From Panulirus ornatus (Eukaryota; Arthropoda; Malacostraca; Decapoda; Palinuridae), in contig NC_092276.1 in the NCBI RefSeq assembly GCF_036320965.1, forward strand, positions 12,012,683 through 12,076,682: a stretch of DNA of 64,000 bases, read 5' to 3'. The first letter of the stretch is position 1; the number at the start of each line of letters is the position of its first letter. The translations under genes and the position numbers were made by a program. Shown piece by piece: positions 1-17,400 of the stretch. The notes beneath the pieces were generated by a model that saw nothing but the letters and a program-made list of their open reading frames with translations, did no database searches and was not told the origin of the DNA.

Positions 1-38
1 TTCACTATATAATATATATATATTATATATATATATAT

Positions 39-104
<66 letters not shown>

Positions 105-140
105 ATAATATATATATATATATATGTATATATATGTGGA
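1..140. repeat. (TA)n microsatellite, irregular
   Basis: TA dinucleotides broken often by TTA and AATA steps. The irregularity contrasts with the clean (TA)n arrays after about 5 kb and matches the indel-rich character of the whole first 4.7 kb. Confidence 0.9.
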
Positions 141-149
141 TATATATAT

Positions 150-303
150 GAAAATGAAAAAGTGGACTGAACCTTAGAAAGAATATTTTCACTTGGCTCC
201 CTTCTCTATTCTCTTTTTTCGATCTATACTGTATTCAACATCCAGTACATCATCTATTTTTTTCACCTTCCTAGTCCTCATCAGCTTTAATTTGCTACCT
301 TTA
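150..303. repeat. Non-coding flank, repeated at 4722-4872
   Basis: This stretch (starting AATGAAAAAGTGGACTGAAC) has no recognisable coding content. It recurs almost base for base at 4722-4872, in each case directly upstream of a 5'-truncated SE and then a LINE copy. It is found nowhere else in the window, so the two blocks share an origin and are not merely two independent LINE insertions. Confidence 0.8.
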
Positions 304-462
304 GACTAAAAGGGAAGGGTGCGGGGGGCGGAAAATCTCCCTCTGTATGATTTTTTCCCCAAAGGACAGGAACGGGAATGGGGCAGATGAGGGTATTCCC
401 TCAAAGGCGCAGTCCTCTGTTCTTAACGCTAACTCGCTAACGCGGGAAATGGCGAATAGTTG

Positions 463-470
<8 letters not shown>
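304..470 (+). mobile_element. SE copy 1, 5'-truncated
   Basis: Short non-autonomous retroelement starting inside the shared leader at GACTAAAAGGG and ending with the hairpin region and ATGGCGAATAGT plus an A run. It corresponds to the SE at 4873-5050 but with extra single-base changes, for example in the hairpin arm (CTAACTCGC). Confidence 0.75.
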
Positions 471-510
<40 letters not shown>

Positions 511-540
511 ATATATATATATATATATATTATATATTTA

Positions 541-3500
541 AAGAATACTTCCCACGCATTCCTCACTTCTCGTAGATTGCAACTAAAAGGGACGGAAGCG
601 GGGGGGCTAGAAACCCTCCCCTCCTTTCTTTAAACGGGGTGTTGGTAACCGAAGAGGGAGTCTCGGGGGAGTGCTCATCATCTCGAAGGCTCAGGTTGGG
701 TTGTCTACATGTGTGTGGATGTAACGAGATGAAAAAAAGGAGACATAGGTGTATGTTTGACGACAAGAACCTGGATGTTTTGGCTCTTAGTGGACGAGGT
801 CTCAAGGGTATTGGAGAAGAGTGGTTTGGGAATCGCTTGGGTAGTAAAGTCAGGGGTTAGTGAGAGGCAGGAGCAAGGGAAGGAGTAGCAATACTCCTGA
901 AACAGTTTAGTGGTGGGAGCTTATGTGATACAGTGTAGAAAAGTAAAACTCGAGATTGGCATATGGGTAATAATTAAAAAATGAAAAGTGGTTAGGAGAG
1001 AGATGGGTGATTATTGGTACATATGTATCAGGGCATGAGAAGAAAGATAATGAGAAGCAAATATTTTGGGAGTAGCTGAGTGAGTGTGTTAGTAGTTTTG
1101 ATGCACGAGACCGGGTTATAGTGATGGGTGATTTGAATGCAAAGGTGAGTAATGTGGCAGTTGTGTGGATACTTGGTGTACATAGGGAGTTCAGTGTTGT
1201 AAATGGAAATGGTGAAGAGCTTGTAGAATTATGTGCTGGAAAAGGATGGTGATTGGGGAATACCTGTTTAATTAGAGTATATACATAGTATACGTAGGTA
1301 AGTAGGAGGAGATGGCCCTAGGATGTTATTGGATTACGTGTTAATTGATAGGCGCGCGTAAGTGAGACTTTTGGATGTTAATGTGCTGAGAGGTGCAACT
1401 GGAGGGATATTTGACCATTATTTGTGGGGCGCGAAGGTGAAGATTTGTGGAGGTTTTCAGAAAAGAGAAGAGAATGCTGGGGTGAAGAGAGTGGTGAGAG
1501 TAAGTTGAGCTTGGGAAGAGACTTGTGTGAGAAGATACGAAAGAAACTGAGTACAGAATGGAAAAAAAGATGAGAACAAAGGATGTAAGGGGAGTGGGGG
1601 AGGAATGGGATGTATTTTGGGAATCAATTATGGCTTGTGCAAAAGATGCTTGTGGCATGAGAAGGGTGGGAGGTGGGCAGATTAGAAAGGGTAGTAAGTG
1701 GGTTATGAAAAAGTAAGATTGTAGTGAAAGAGAAGAGAGAAGGCATTTGGACACTTATCTGCAGGGAAATTATGCAAATGATTGGGAGATGTATAAAAGA
1801 AAGAGGCAGGAGGTCAAGAGAAAGGTGCAAGAGGTGAAGAAAAAGAGGGCAAATGTGAGTTTCGGTGAGAGATTATCATTAAAATATAGGGAGAATAAAA
1901 GTTGCTTTGGAAGGAGGTAAAAAAAGTGCGCAAGACAAGGGGACAAATGGGAACATCAGTGAAGGGGGCTAATGGGATTGGTGATAACAAGTAGTGGTGA
2001 AGTGAGAAGGAGATGGAGTGATTATTTTGAAGGTTTGTTGAAAGTTTTGAGGATAGAGTGGCAGATATAGGGTGTTTTGGTCGAGGTGTCGTGCAAAGTG
2101 AGAGGGTTTTGGGAGAATGATTTGGTAAACTGAGAAGAGGTAGTAAAAGCATTGCGGAAGATAAAAGCAGCAAGTCGAACGGGTTTAGTTGGTATTAATG
2201 CAGTGGAATTTATCAAAAAAAATAGGAGACTATATTGTTCACTGGTTGATAGGTTATTTAGTGTATGTAGGATTCTGGTGAGGTGCCCTGCGGGCTGGTG
2301 AAATGAAAGAAATGATTGGCAATTGCATGTGCAAAAGGCCAAAAGGGCAATAAGAGTTGAGTGCTCAAATTATATGGTATAAGTTTGGTGAGTATTCCTG
2401 GGAAATTATACGGGAGGGTATTGATTGAGAGGGTGAGGATGTACAGAGCATCAGATAGGGAAGAGCAGTTGTGGGTTTCAGGAAATAATAGAAGGTGTTG
2501 TGTGGATCAGGATGAATGCTTTGAAGAATGTATGTGAGAAATATTTAGAAAAGCAAATAGATTTGTGTATAGCGTTTATGGATTTGAGAAGTATATGATA
2601 CAGATGACAGAGATGCTTTTTGGAAGGTATTAAAAATATATGGTGTGGGGGGGGGGATTGGTAAGACGTTAAGAAGCAGTGAAAAGTTTTTATCGAGGAT
2701 GTAAGCATGTGTACGAGTAGGAAGAGAGGAAAGTGATTGTTTTCAGTGAATGTTGGTTTGCGGCAGGGGCGTGTGATGTCTCCATGGTTGTTTAATTTGT
2801 TTATGGATGGGTTGTTAGAGAGGTATATGCAAGAGTTTTGGAAAGAGGGGCAAGTATGCAGTCTTGTTATGGACGAGAAGGAGGCTTGGGAAGTTAGTCA
2901 GGTGTTGTTTGCTGATGATACAGCGCTGGTGGCTGATTCGGGTGATAAATTGCAGAAGCTGGTAATTGAGTTGGTAAAGTTTGTGAAAGAAGAAAGTGAG
3001 AGTAAATGTGAATAGGAGCAAGGTTATTAGGTACAGTAGGATTGAGGGACAAGTCAACTGGGAGGTAAGTTGAATGGAGAAAAATTGGATGAAGTGAAGT
3101 GTTTTAGATATCTGGGATTGGATTTAGCCCATGGGTGAAACTATGGAAGCGGAAGTGAATCATAGGGCTGGGGAAGGTGCGAAAGTTCTCGGAGCGTTGA
3201 AAAAATGTGTAGAAGTCGAGAACGTTATCTTGGAAAGCGAAAATGGGTATGTTTGATAGTGGTTCCAACAATGCTATATGGTTGCGAGGAGTGGGCTATA
3301 GATTGAGTTGTACGGAGGTGGGTGGTATGTGTTGGATATGAGATGCTTAGGACATTTATGTGGTGTGAGGTGTTTGATCGAGAAGCAATGAAAACGTAAG
3401 AGAGATGTGTGGTAGTAAAAAGAGCGTGGTTGAGAGAGCGGAAGAGGGTGTTTTGATTTGGTTTGGTCACAAGGAGTGGGTGAGAGAGGAAAGATTGACA

Positions 3501-4147
3501 AAGTGGATATATGTGTCAGAGATTGAGGGAATGAGGAGAAGTAAGAGACCAAATTGGAGAATGGAAAGTTGGAGTGAAAAAGATTTTGAGTGATCGAGGC
3601 CCGAACAAGCAAGAGGGTGAAAGGTGTGCAAAAAATAGAGTGAATTGGAACGATGTGGTATACCGGGGTCGATTGCTGTCAATTAGAATGAATCAGGCAT
3701 GTGAGCGTCTAAGGTAAACCATTGAAAGTCTTGGGCCTCCTGAAATGTGTAAAGGGAGCTGTGGGGTTTCGGTGAATTATAAATACAGCTGGAGACTAAG
3801 TGTGAGCGAATGGGGGACCTTTGTTGTCTTTTCCTGGCGCTGCCTCGCGCACATGATGGGGAGGGGGTGTTGTTATTCCTGTGTGTGGCGGTGGTTGCGA
3901 TGAGGCTGGAGTAGGGCAGGACAGTGTGAATTTTGTGCATTGAGTGTATATGGGTGTGTGTTATGTGTTGTATATATGTGAGTACGTTGGGATGTGTAGG
4001 TGTGTATGTTTTGCGTGTGTGGACGTGTTGTTGTGGTGTGCATGTGTAGTGGGGGTGGGTTGGGCCATTTCTTTCGTCTGTTTCCTTGCGCTACCGCGCA
4101 GGGCGCGGGGATGACAGCGACAAAGCAAATAGATATAAATAAATAAA
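541..4147 (+). mobile_element. RTE-family LINE copy 1, long 3' UTR, heavily indel-laden
   Basis: Nearly full-length RTE-clade non-LTR retrotransposon on the plus strand, starting about 18 nt inside the 5' leader. The EN region (GDLNAK-like around 1120-1140) and the RT region (GLRQG-like around 2755, then [11 protein letters not shown] around 2905-2940) are recognisable, but frameshifts break the ORF every 100-300 nt. Many differences from copy 2 (5121-8665) are one- to three-base insertions or deletions in or near homopolymers, for example an extended G run near 2645-2655. The two copies share otherwise private lesions, such as the damaged Trp-Phe-Lys-Lys stretch near 1265. It is either an older tandem duplicate or an unpolished assembly duplicate. 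The 3' UTR is of the long type (about 3700-4140). Confidence 0.85.
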
Positions 4148-4171
4148 TAATATATAATATATATATATATA

Positions 4172-4204
<33 letters not shown>

Positions 4205-4242
4205 TAATATATATATATATATATTATTATATATATATATAT

Positions 4243-4301
<59 letters not shown>

Positions 4302-4331
4302 TATATATATATCTATATATATATATATCTA
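4147..4331. repeat. (TA)n microsatellite, irregular
   Basis: TA array with many ATTA and AATA interruptions between the tail of LINE copy 1 and SE copy 2. Confidence 0.85.
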
Positions 4332-4568
4332 TATTCCCTGGGATAGGGGTAGTGAGAGAAGAATACTTCCCACGTATTCCCTGCGTGTCGTAAAAGGCGG
4401 ACTAAAAGTGGAGGGGCGGGGGTGGAAATCCTCCCCCTATTCAATTTTGTTTTAATTTTCAAAAGAAGGAACAGAGAAGGGGGCCAGGTTAGGATATTCC
4501 CTCAGTGGCCCAGTTCTCTGTTCTTAACGCTAACTCGCTAACGCGGGAAAATGGCGATTAGTTTGAAA

Positions 4569-4584
<16 letters not shown>
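4332..4584 (+). mobile_element. SE copy 2, full length
   Basis: Starts TTCCCTGGGATAGGGG, passes through the shared leader and the T-rich centre, and ends CGCTAACGCGGGAAAATGGCG followed by a long A run and (TA)n. It carries several extra single-base insertions compared with other SE copies, in line with the rest of the first 4.7 kb. Confidence 0.8.
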
Positions 4585-4599
<15 letters not shown>

Positions 4600-4641
4600 T
4601 ATATATTATATATATATATATAATATATATTATATATTTAT

Positions 4642-4672
<31 letters not shown>

Positions 4673-4673
4673 C

Positions 4674-4704
<31 letters not shown>

Positions 4705-4872
4705 GTGGATATATATATGACAATGAAAAAGTGGACTGAACCTTAGAAAGAATATTTTCACTTGGCTCCCTTCTCTATTCTCTTTTTTCGATCTCATACT
4801 GTATTCAACATCCAGTACATCATCTATTTTTTTCACCTTCCTAGTCCTCATCAGCTTTAATTTGCTACCTTT

Positions 4873-5047
4873 AGACTAAAAGGGAAGGGAGCGGGGGGCG
4901 GAAATCCTCCCCTCTTGTATTTTTTTTTTCCCAAAGAAGGAACGGAGAAGGGGGCCAGATGAGGATATTCCCTCAAAGGCGCAGTCCTCTGTTCTTAACG
5001 CTACCTCGCTAACGCGGGAAATGGCGGATAGTATAAAAGAAAATGAA

Positions 5048-5050
<3 letters not shown>
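4873..5050 (+). mobile_element. SE copy 3, 5'-truncated
   Basis: Begins in the leader at GACTAAAAGGGAAGGGAGCG. The GGCCAGATGAGGATATTCCC centre and the hairpin CCTCGCTAACGCGGG (about 5002-5020) are clear. The tail is GGCGGATAGTATAAAAGAAA. Truncation begins at a TTTAGACTA step in the flank. Confidence 0.8.

Positions 5051-5120
<70 letters not shown>
5051..5120. repeat. (TA)n microsatellite
   Basis: Clean TA array separating SE copy 3 from LINE copy 2. Confidence 0.95.
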
Positions 5121-9798
<4,678 letters not shown>

Positions 9799-12700
9799 GG
9801 TTTGCGAGGTAGCGCAAGGAAACAGACGAAAGAAATGGCCCAACCCCCCCCATACACATGTATATACATACGTCCACACACGCAAATATACATACCTACA
9901 CAGCTTTCCATGGTTTACCCCAGACGCTTCACATGCCCTGATTCAATCCACTGACACCACGTCAACCCCGGTATACCACATCGCTCCAATTCACTCTATT
10001 CCTTGCCCTCCTTTCACCCTCCTGCATGTTCAGGCCCCGATCACACAAAATCTTTTTCACTCCATCTTTCCACCTCCAATTTGGTCTCCCTCTTCTCCTC
10101 GTTCCCTCCACCTCCGACACATATATCCTCTTGGTCAATCTTTCCTCACTCATTCTCTCCATGTGCCCAAACCATTTCAAAACACCCTCTTCTGCTCTCT
10201 CAACCACGCTCTTTTTATTTCCACACATCTCTCTTACCCTTACGTTACTCACTCGATCAAACCACCTCACACCACACATTGTCCTCAAACATCTCATTTC
10301 CAGCACATCCATCCTCCTGCGCACAACTCTATCCATAGCCCACGCCTCGCAACCATACAACATTGTTGGAACCACTATTCCTTCAAACATACCCATTTTT
10401 GCTTTCCGAGATAATGTTCTCGACTTCCACACATTCTTCAAGGCCCCCAGAATTTTCGCCCCCTCCCCCACCCTATGATCCACTTCCGCTTCCATGGTTC
10501 CATCCGCTGCCAGATCCACTCCCAGATATCTAAAACACTTCACTTCCTCCAGTTTTTCTCCATTCAAACTCACCTCCCAATTGACTTGACCCTCAACCCT
10601 ACTGTACCTAATAACCTTGCTCTTATTCACATTTACTCTTAACTTTCTTCTTCCACACACTTTACCAAACTCAGTCACCAGCTTCTGCAGTTTCTCACAT
10701 GAATCAGCCACCAGCGCTGTATCATCAGCGAACAACAACTGACTCACTTCCCAAGCTCTCTCATCCCCAACAGACTTCATACTTGCCCCTCTTTCCAAAA
10801 CTCTTGCATTTACCTCCCTAACAACCCCATCCATAAACAAATTAAACAACCATGGAGACATCACACACCCCTGCCGCAAACCTACATTCACTGAGAACCA
10901 ATCACTTTCCTCTCTTCCTACACGTACACATGCCGTACATCCTCGATAAAAACTTTTCACTGCTTCTAACAACTTTCCTCCCACACCATATATTCTTAAT
11001 ACCTTCCACAGAGCATCTCTATCAACTCTATCATATGCCTTCTCCAGATCCATAAATGCTACATACAAATCCATTTGCTTTTCTAAGTATTTCTCACATA
11101 CATTCTTCAAAGCAAACACCTGATCCACACATCCTCTACCACTTCTGAAACGACACTGCTCTTCCCCAATCTGATGCTCTGTACATGCCTTCACCCTCTC
11201 AATCAATACCCTCCCATATAATTTACCAGGAATACTCAACAAACTTATACCTCTGTAATTTGAGCACTCACTCTTATCCCCTTTGCCTTTGTACAATGGC
11301 ACTATGCACGCATTCCGCCAATCCTCAGGCACCTCACCATGTGTCATACATACATTAAATAACCTTACCAACCAGTCAACAATATAGTCACCCCCTTTTT
11401 TAATAAATTCCACTGCAATACCATCCAAACCTGCTGCCTTGCCGGCTTTCATCTTCCGCAAAGCTTTCACTACCTCTTCTCTGTTTACCAAATCATTTTC
11501 CCTAACCCTCTCACTTTGCACACCACCTCGACCAAAACACCCTATATCTGCCACTCTATCATCAAACACATTCAACAAACCTTCAAAATACTCACTCCAT
11601 CTCCTCACATCACCACTACTTGTTATCACCTCCCCATTTGCGCCCTTCACTGAAGTTCCCATTTGCTCCTTTGTCTTACGCACTTTATTTACCTCCTTCC
11701 ATAACATCTTTTTATTCTCCCTAAAATTTAATGATACTCTCTCACACCAACTCTCATTTGCCCTTTTTTTCACCTCTTGCACCTTTCTCTTGACCTCCTG
11801 TCTCTTTCTTTTATACATCTCCCACTCAATTGCATTTTTTCCCTGCAAAAATCGTCCAAATTCCTCTCTCTTCTCTTTCACTAGTACTCTTTCTTCTTCA
11901 TCCCACCACTCACTACCCTTTCTAATCAACCCACCTCCCACTCTTCTCATGCCACAAGCATCTTTTGCGCAATCCATCACTGATTCCCTAAATACATCCC
12001 ATTCCTCCCCCACTCCCCTTACTTCCATTGTTCTCACCTTTTTCCATTCTGTACTCGGTCTCTCCTGGTACTTCCTCACACAGGTCTCCTTCCCAAGCTC
12101 ACTTACTCTCACCACCCTCTTCACCCCAACATTCACTCTTCTTTTCTGAAAACCCATACAAATCTTCACCTTAGCCTCCACAAGATAATGATCAGACATC
12201 CCTCCAGTTGCACCTCTCAGCACATTAACATCCAAAAGTCTCTCTTTCGCACGCCTGTCAATTAACACGTAATCCAATAACGCTCTCTGGCCATCTCTCC
12301 TACTTACATAAGTATACTTATGTATATCTCGCTTTTTAAACCAGGTATTCCCAATCTTCAGTCCTTTTTCAGCACATAAATCTACAAGCTCTTCACCATT
12401 TCCATTTACAACACTGAACACCCCATGTATACCAATTATTCCCTCAACTGCCACATTACTCACCTTTGCATTCAAATCACCCATCACTATAACCCGGTCT
12501 CGTGCATCAAAACCACTAACACACTCATTCAGCTGCTCCCAAAACACTTGCCTCTCATGATCTTTCTTCTCATGCCCAGGTGCATATGCACCAATAATCA
12601 CCCACCTCTCTCCATCAACTTTCAGTTTTACCCATATTAATCGAGAATTTACTTTCTTACACTCTATCACATACTCCCACAACTCCTGTTTCAGGAGTAT

Positions 12701-13077
12701 TGCTACTCCTTCCCTTGCTCTTGTCCTCTCACTAACCCCTTACTTTACTCCCCAGACATTCCCAAACCACTCTTCCCCTTTACCCTTGAGCTTCGTTTCA
12801 CTCAGAACCAAAATATCCAGGTTCCTTTCCTCAAACATACTACCTATCTCTCCTTTTTTCACATCTTGGTTACATCCACACACATTTAGGCACCCCACTC
12901 TGAACCTTCGAGGAGGATGAGCACTCCCCGCGTGACTCCTTCTTCTGTTTCCCATTTTAGAAAGTTAATACAAGGAGGGGAGGATTTCTGGCCCCCCGCT
13001 CCCGTCCCCTCTAGTCGCTTTCTACGACACGCGAGGAATACGTGGGAAGTATTCTTTCACCCCTATCCCCAGGGATA
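9799..13077 (-). mobile_element. RTE-family LINE copy 4, young subfamily, full 5' end, near-intact
   Basis: Minus-strand copy reaching the complete 5' end (TATCCCCAGGGATA at about 13066-13079). It is the only copy here with a whole leader and an otherwise uninterrupted ORF. The short-type 3' UTR is cut inside the terminal hairpin at the junction with copy 3, so the A/TA tail is lost. The 5' flank (ACACACTTATCCCC) is not (TA)n, unlike most other insertions. The ORF is described separately. Confidence 0.93.
9962..12955 (-). pseudogene. RTE endonuclease-reverse transcriptase ORF with one stop codon
   Basis: The single LINE ORF, 998 codons from ATG at 12955 to TGA at 9962. It would encode an enzyme that nicks the target DNA and copies its own RNA into the nick. 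Visible in order: the N-terminal CLNVCGCN and LSETKLKG motifs (residues about 23-57, Glu of the EN site), GDLNAK (about 160), DYVLIDRRAK and SDHYLVEAK (about 228-262), then [29 protein letters not shown], motif [30 protein letters not shown], the intact [11 protein letters not shown] and a C-terminal [13 protein letters not shown] segment. The only interruption is TAA at codon 72 (12742-12740), where other copies read TCA in VKSGV. It has also lost one Arg codon (DVRRWSEYF) and has Gly changed to Arg in QCRFRSGRG. No RNase H domain is seen, as expected for RTE. Confidence 0.9.
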
Positions 13078-13799
13078 ACACACTTATCCCCTTATAATTG
13101 CTATATACATTCCTCTATAGGGGGTGAAGGAATGTTAGAGTCATTCAAGTTAGAGGAGAAACAGCGACCAAAGAGAGTTGTTTTGTCAACGGGAGAGACA
13201 GCTATAGTACCGTCAAAATGGAAAAATGTAGGAAAGGTAGAGCTACAGAAGTTGTAAGTGATGGCCTTAGCTAAAGACCAGGAAAACTTTCGGTGGAGTA
13301 TGAGGAGAGGTGACTGCATTTCTTCTGAGTAAAGGAGTGCTTTACCTCATGGATAACATGCTTACAATGATTATGGGCAATGATAAATATTGATTGGAGC
13401 TGGAAAAAGGAAAGTTTCTCCAAGCCCAAAATGCCTGATCCCTTGCCTGGCTGGCCTCCGAAAAGGAACAATGGGTTGGAAGAAGAGGTTATCTTGGAGG
13501 AATAGGGGAAAAATGCTTCCATTTTCACAACAATAACCTCTGCTGTGCGTTTGGTGGAGACAGAAGCAACACCACATAAGACACAGTAATTTACCCTGGG
13601 AAAGTCAGAAAAAATAATAGCTTTGTTGAGATGGCAACATCTACACTTAGAAGGGGCTGCTAGAAGGGGAGGTACTGTTAGAATAGATTCATTTATATGC
13701 TGGAAGCTTCACTAAGGTTCACAGGTTTCAGTTGTACTACTAAACAGGACACACCAGGAGATGCTGAATTATAGGCATCAATCCCACAACTAAACAGGA
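13078..13799 (-). mobile_element. Degraded Jockey-like LINE fragment and unassigned flank
   Basis: No RTE sequence is present. On the minus strand, about 13130-13580, overlapping broken frames read IIAHNHCKHVIHEVKHSF, then LAKAITYNFCSSTFPTFF, FDGTIAVSPVDKTTLFG and RCFSSNLNDSNIPSPP. This order resembles the linker between endonuclease and reverse transcriptase in Jockey-type LINEs of crustaceans, judged from memory of the family and not by search. Frameshifts separate the pieces. The remainder (13600-13799) has a duplicated phrase, AAACAGGACACA, at 13743-13754 and 13793-13804, and otherwise nothing recognised. Confidence 0.4.
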
Positions 13800-13809
13800 C
13801 ACAAGATGA

Positions 13810-14345
<536 letters not shown>

Positions 14346-14431
14346 ATATTCTTTCTTTTTTTCTTTCAAACTATTTGCCATTTCCCGCATTAGCGAGGTA
14401 GCATTAAGAACAGAGGACTGGGCCTTTGAGG
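14346..14431 (-). mobile_element. SE copy 4, 5'-truncated fragment
   Basis: The 3' 85 bp of SE in reverse orientation: tail, ACTATTTGCCATTTCCCGC, hairpin, AACAGAGGACTGGGCCTTTG. It sits between LINE copies 5 and 6. Confidence 0.8.
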
Positions 14432-14459
14432 GATATATATGTATATATATAAATTTATT

Positions 14460-17400
14460 ATTATTTTGCTTTGTCGCTGTCTCCCGCGTTAGCGAGGTAG
14501 AGCAAGGAAACAGACGAAAGAATGGCCCAACCCGCCCACATACACATGTATATACATACACGTCCACACTCGCAAATATACATACCTATACATCTCAATG
14601 TACACATATATATACACTACAGACATATACATATATACACATGTACATAATTCATACTGTCTGCCTTTATTTGTTCCCATCGCCACCTCGCCACACATGG
14701 AATAACAACCCCCTCCCCCCTCATGTGTGCGATGTAGCGCTAGGAAAAGACAACAAAGGCCCCATTCGTTCACACTCAGTCTCTAGCTGTCATGTGATAA
14801 TGCACCGAAACCACAGCTCCCTTTTCACATCCAGGCCCCACACAACTTTCCATGATTTACCCCAGACGCTTCACACGCCCTGGTTCAATCCATTGACAGC
14901 ACGTCGACCCTGGTATACCACATCGTTCCAATTCACTCTATTCCTTGCACGCCTTTCAACCTCCTGCATGTTCAGGCCCCGATCACTGAAAATCTTTTCC
15001 ACTTCATCTTTCCACCTCCAAGTTGGTTTCCCACTTCTCCTCGTTCCCTCCACCTCCGACACATATATCCTCTTAGTCAATCTTTCCTCACTCATTCTCT
15101 CCATGTGACCAAACCATTTCAAAACACCCTCTTTTGCTCTCTCAACCACACTCCTTTATTTCCACACATCTCTCTTACCCTTACATTACTTACTCGATCA
15201 AACCACCTCACACCACATATTGTCCTTAAACATCTCATTTCCAGAATATCCACCCTCCTGCGCACAACTCTATCCATAGCCCACGCCTCGCAACCATACA
15301 ACATTCTTGGAACCACTATTCTTTCAAACATACCCATTCGTGCTTTCCGAGATAAGGTTCTCGACTCCCAAACATTCTCCAAGGCCACCAGAATTTTCGT
15401 CCCCTCCCCCACCCTATGATTCACTTCCGCTTCCATGGTTCCATCCGCTGCTAGATCCACTCCCAGATATCTAAAACACTTTACTTCCTCAAGTTTTTCC
15501 CCATTCAAACTTACCTCCCAATTGGCTTGACCCTCAACCCTACTGTACCTAATAACCTTGCTCTTATTCACATTGACTCTTAACTTTCTTCTTTAACGCA
15601 CTTTACCAAACTCAGTCACCAGCTTCTGCAGTTTCTTACATGAATCAGCCACCAGCGCTGTATCATCAGCGAACAACATCTGGCTCACTTCTCAAGCTCT
15701 CTCATCCAGAACAGACTGCAAACTTGCCTCTCTTTCCAAAACTCTTCCATTCACCTCCCTAACAGCCCCACCCATAAACAAATTAAACAACCATGGAGAC
15801 ATCACAAACCACTGCCGCAAACCCACATTCACTGAGAACCAATCACTTTCCTCTCTTCCTACACGTACACATGCCTTACATCTTCGATAAAAACTTTTCA
15901 CTGCGTCTAACAACTTCCCTCCCACACCATATATTCTTAAAACCTTCCACAGAGCATCTCTATCAACTCTATCATATGCCTTCTCCAGATCCATAAATGC
16001 TACATACAAATCCATTTGCTTTTATAAGTATTTCTCACATACATTCTTCAAAGCAAACACCTGATCCACACATCCTCTACCTCTTCTGAAACCACACTGC
16101 TCTTCCCCAATCTGATGCTCTGTACATGCCTTCACCCTCTCAGTCAATACCCTCCCATATAATTTACCAGGAATACTCAACAAACTTATACCTCTGTAAT
16201 TTGAGCACTCACTCTTATCCTCTTTGCCTTTGTACAATGGCACTATGCAAGCATTCCGCCAATCCTCAGGCACCTCACCATGAATCATACATACATTAAA
16301 TAACCTTACCAACCAGTCAACAATACAGTCATCCCCCTTTTTAGATAAATTCCACTGCAATACCATCCAAACCTGCTGCCTTGCCGGCTTTCATCTTCCG
16401 CAAAGCTTATGGTACCTCTTCTCTATTTAGCAAATCATTTTCGCTAACCCTCTCACTTTGCACACCAGCTCGACCAAAACACCCTATATCTGCCACTCTA
16501 TCATCAAACACATTCAACAAACCTTCAGAATACTAACTCCATCTCCTTCTCACATCACCACTACTTGTTATCACCTCCCCATTAGCCCCCTTCACTGAAG
16601 TTCCCATTTGCTCCCTTGTCTTACGGACTTTATTTACCTCCTTTCAAAACATCTTTTTATTCTCCCTAAAAGTTAATGATACTCTCTCACCCCAACTCTC
16701 ATTTGCGCTCTTTTTCACCACTTGCACCTTTCTCTTGACCTCCTGCCTCTCTCTTTTATACCTCTCCCACTTATTTGCATTTTTTCCCTGCAAAAATCGT
16801 CCAAATGCCTCTCTCTTCTCTTCCACTCATAATCTTAATTCTTCATCCCACCACTCACTACCTTTTCTAATCAACCTACCTACCACGCTTCTCAAGCCAC
16901 AAGCATCTTTTGGTCAAGCCATCACTGCTTCCCTAAATACATCCCATTCCTCCCCCACTCCCCTTACCTCCTTTGTTCTCACCTTTTTCCATTCTGTACT
17001 CAGTCTCTCCTTGTACTTCCTCACACAAGTCTCCTTCCCAACCTCACTTACTCTCACCACTCTCTTCACCCCAACATTCTCTCCTCTTTTCTAAAAACTC
17101 TTGCAAATCTTCACCTTCGCCTCCACAAGATAATGATCAGACATCCCTCCAGTTGCACCTCTCAGCACATTAACATCCAAAAGTCTCTCTTTCGTGCGTC
17201 TATCAATTAACACGTAATCCAATAACGCTTCTGGCCATCTCTCCTACTTACATGCGTATACTTATGTATATCTCTCTTTTTAAACCAGGTATTCCCAATC
17301 ACCAGTCCTTTTTCATCACATAAATCAACAAGCTCTTCACCATTTCCATTTGCTACACTGAACACTCCATGTATACCAATTATTCCCTCAACTGCCACAT

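Noticed and set aside
11439..12149. Recurrent antisense frames of 67-237 codons opposite the LINE ORF ([10 protein letters not shown]..., [10 protein letters not shown]..., [10 protein letters not shown]... types)
   Set aside because: They recur in every copy because the sense strand is purine-rich and poor in the codons that give antisense stops. They have no independent features and break freely between copies.
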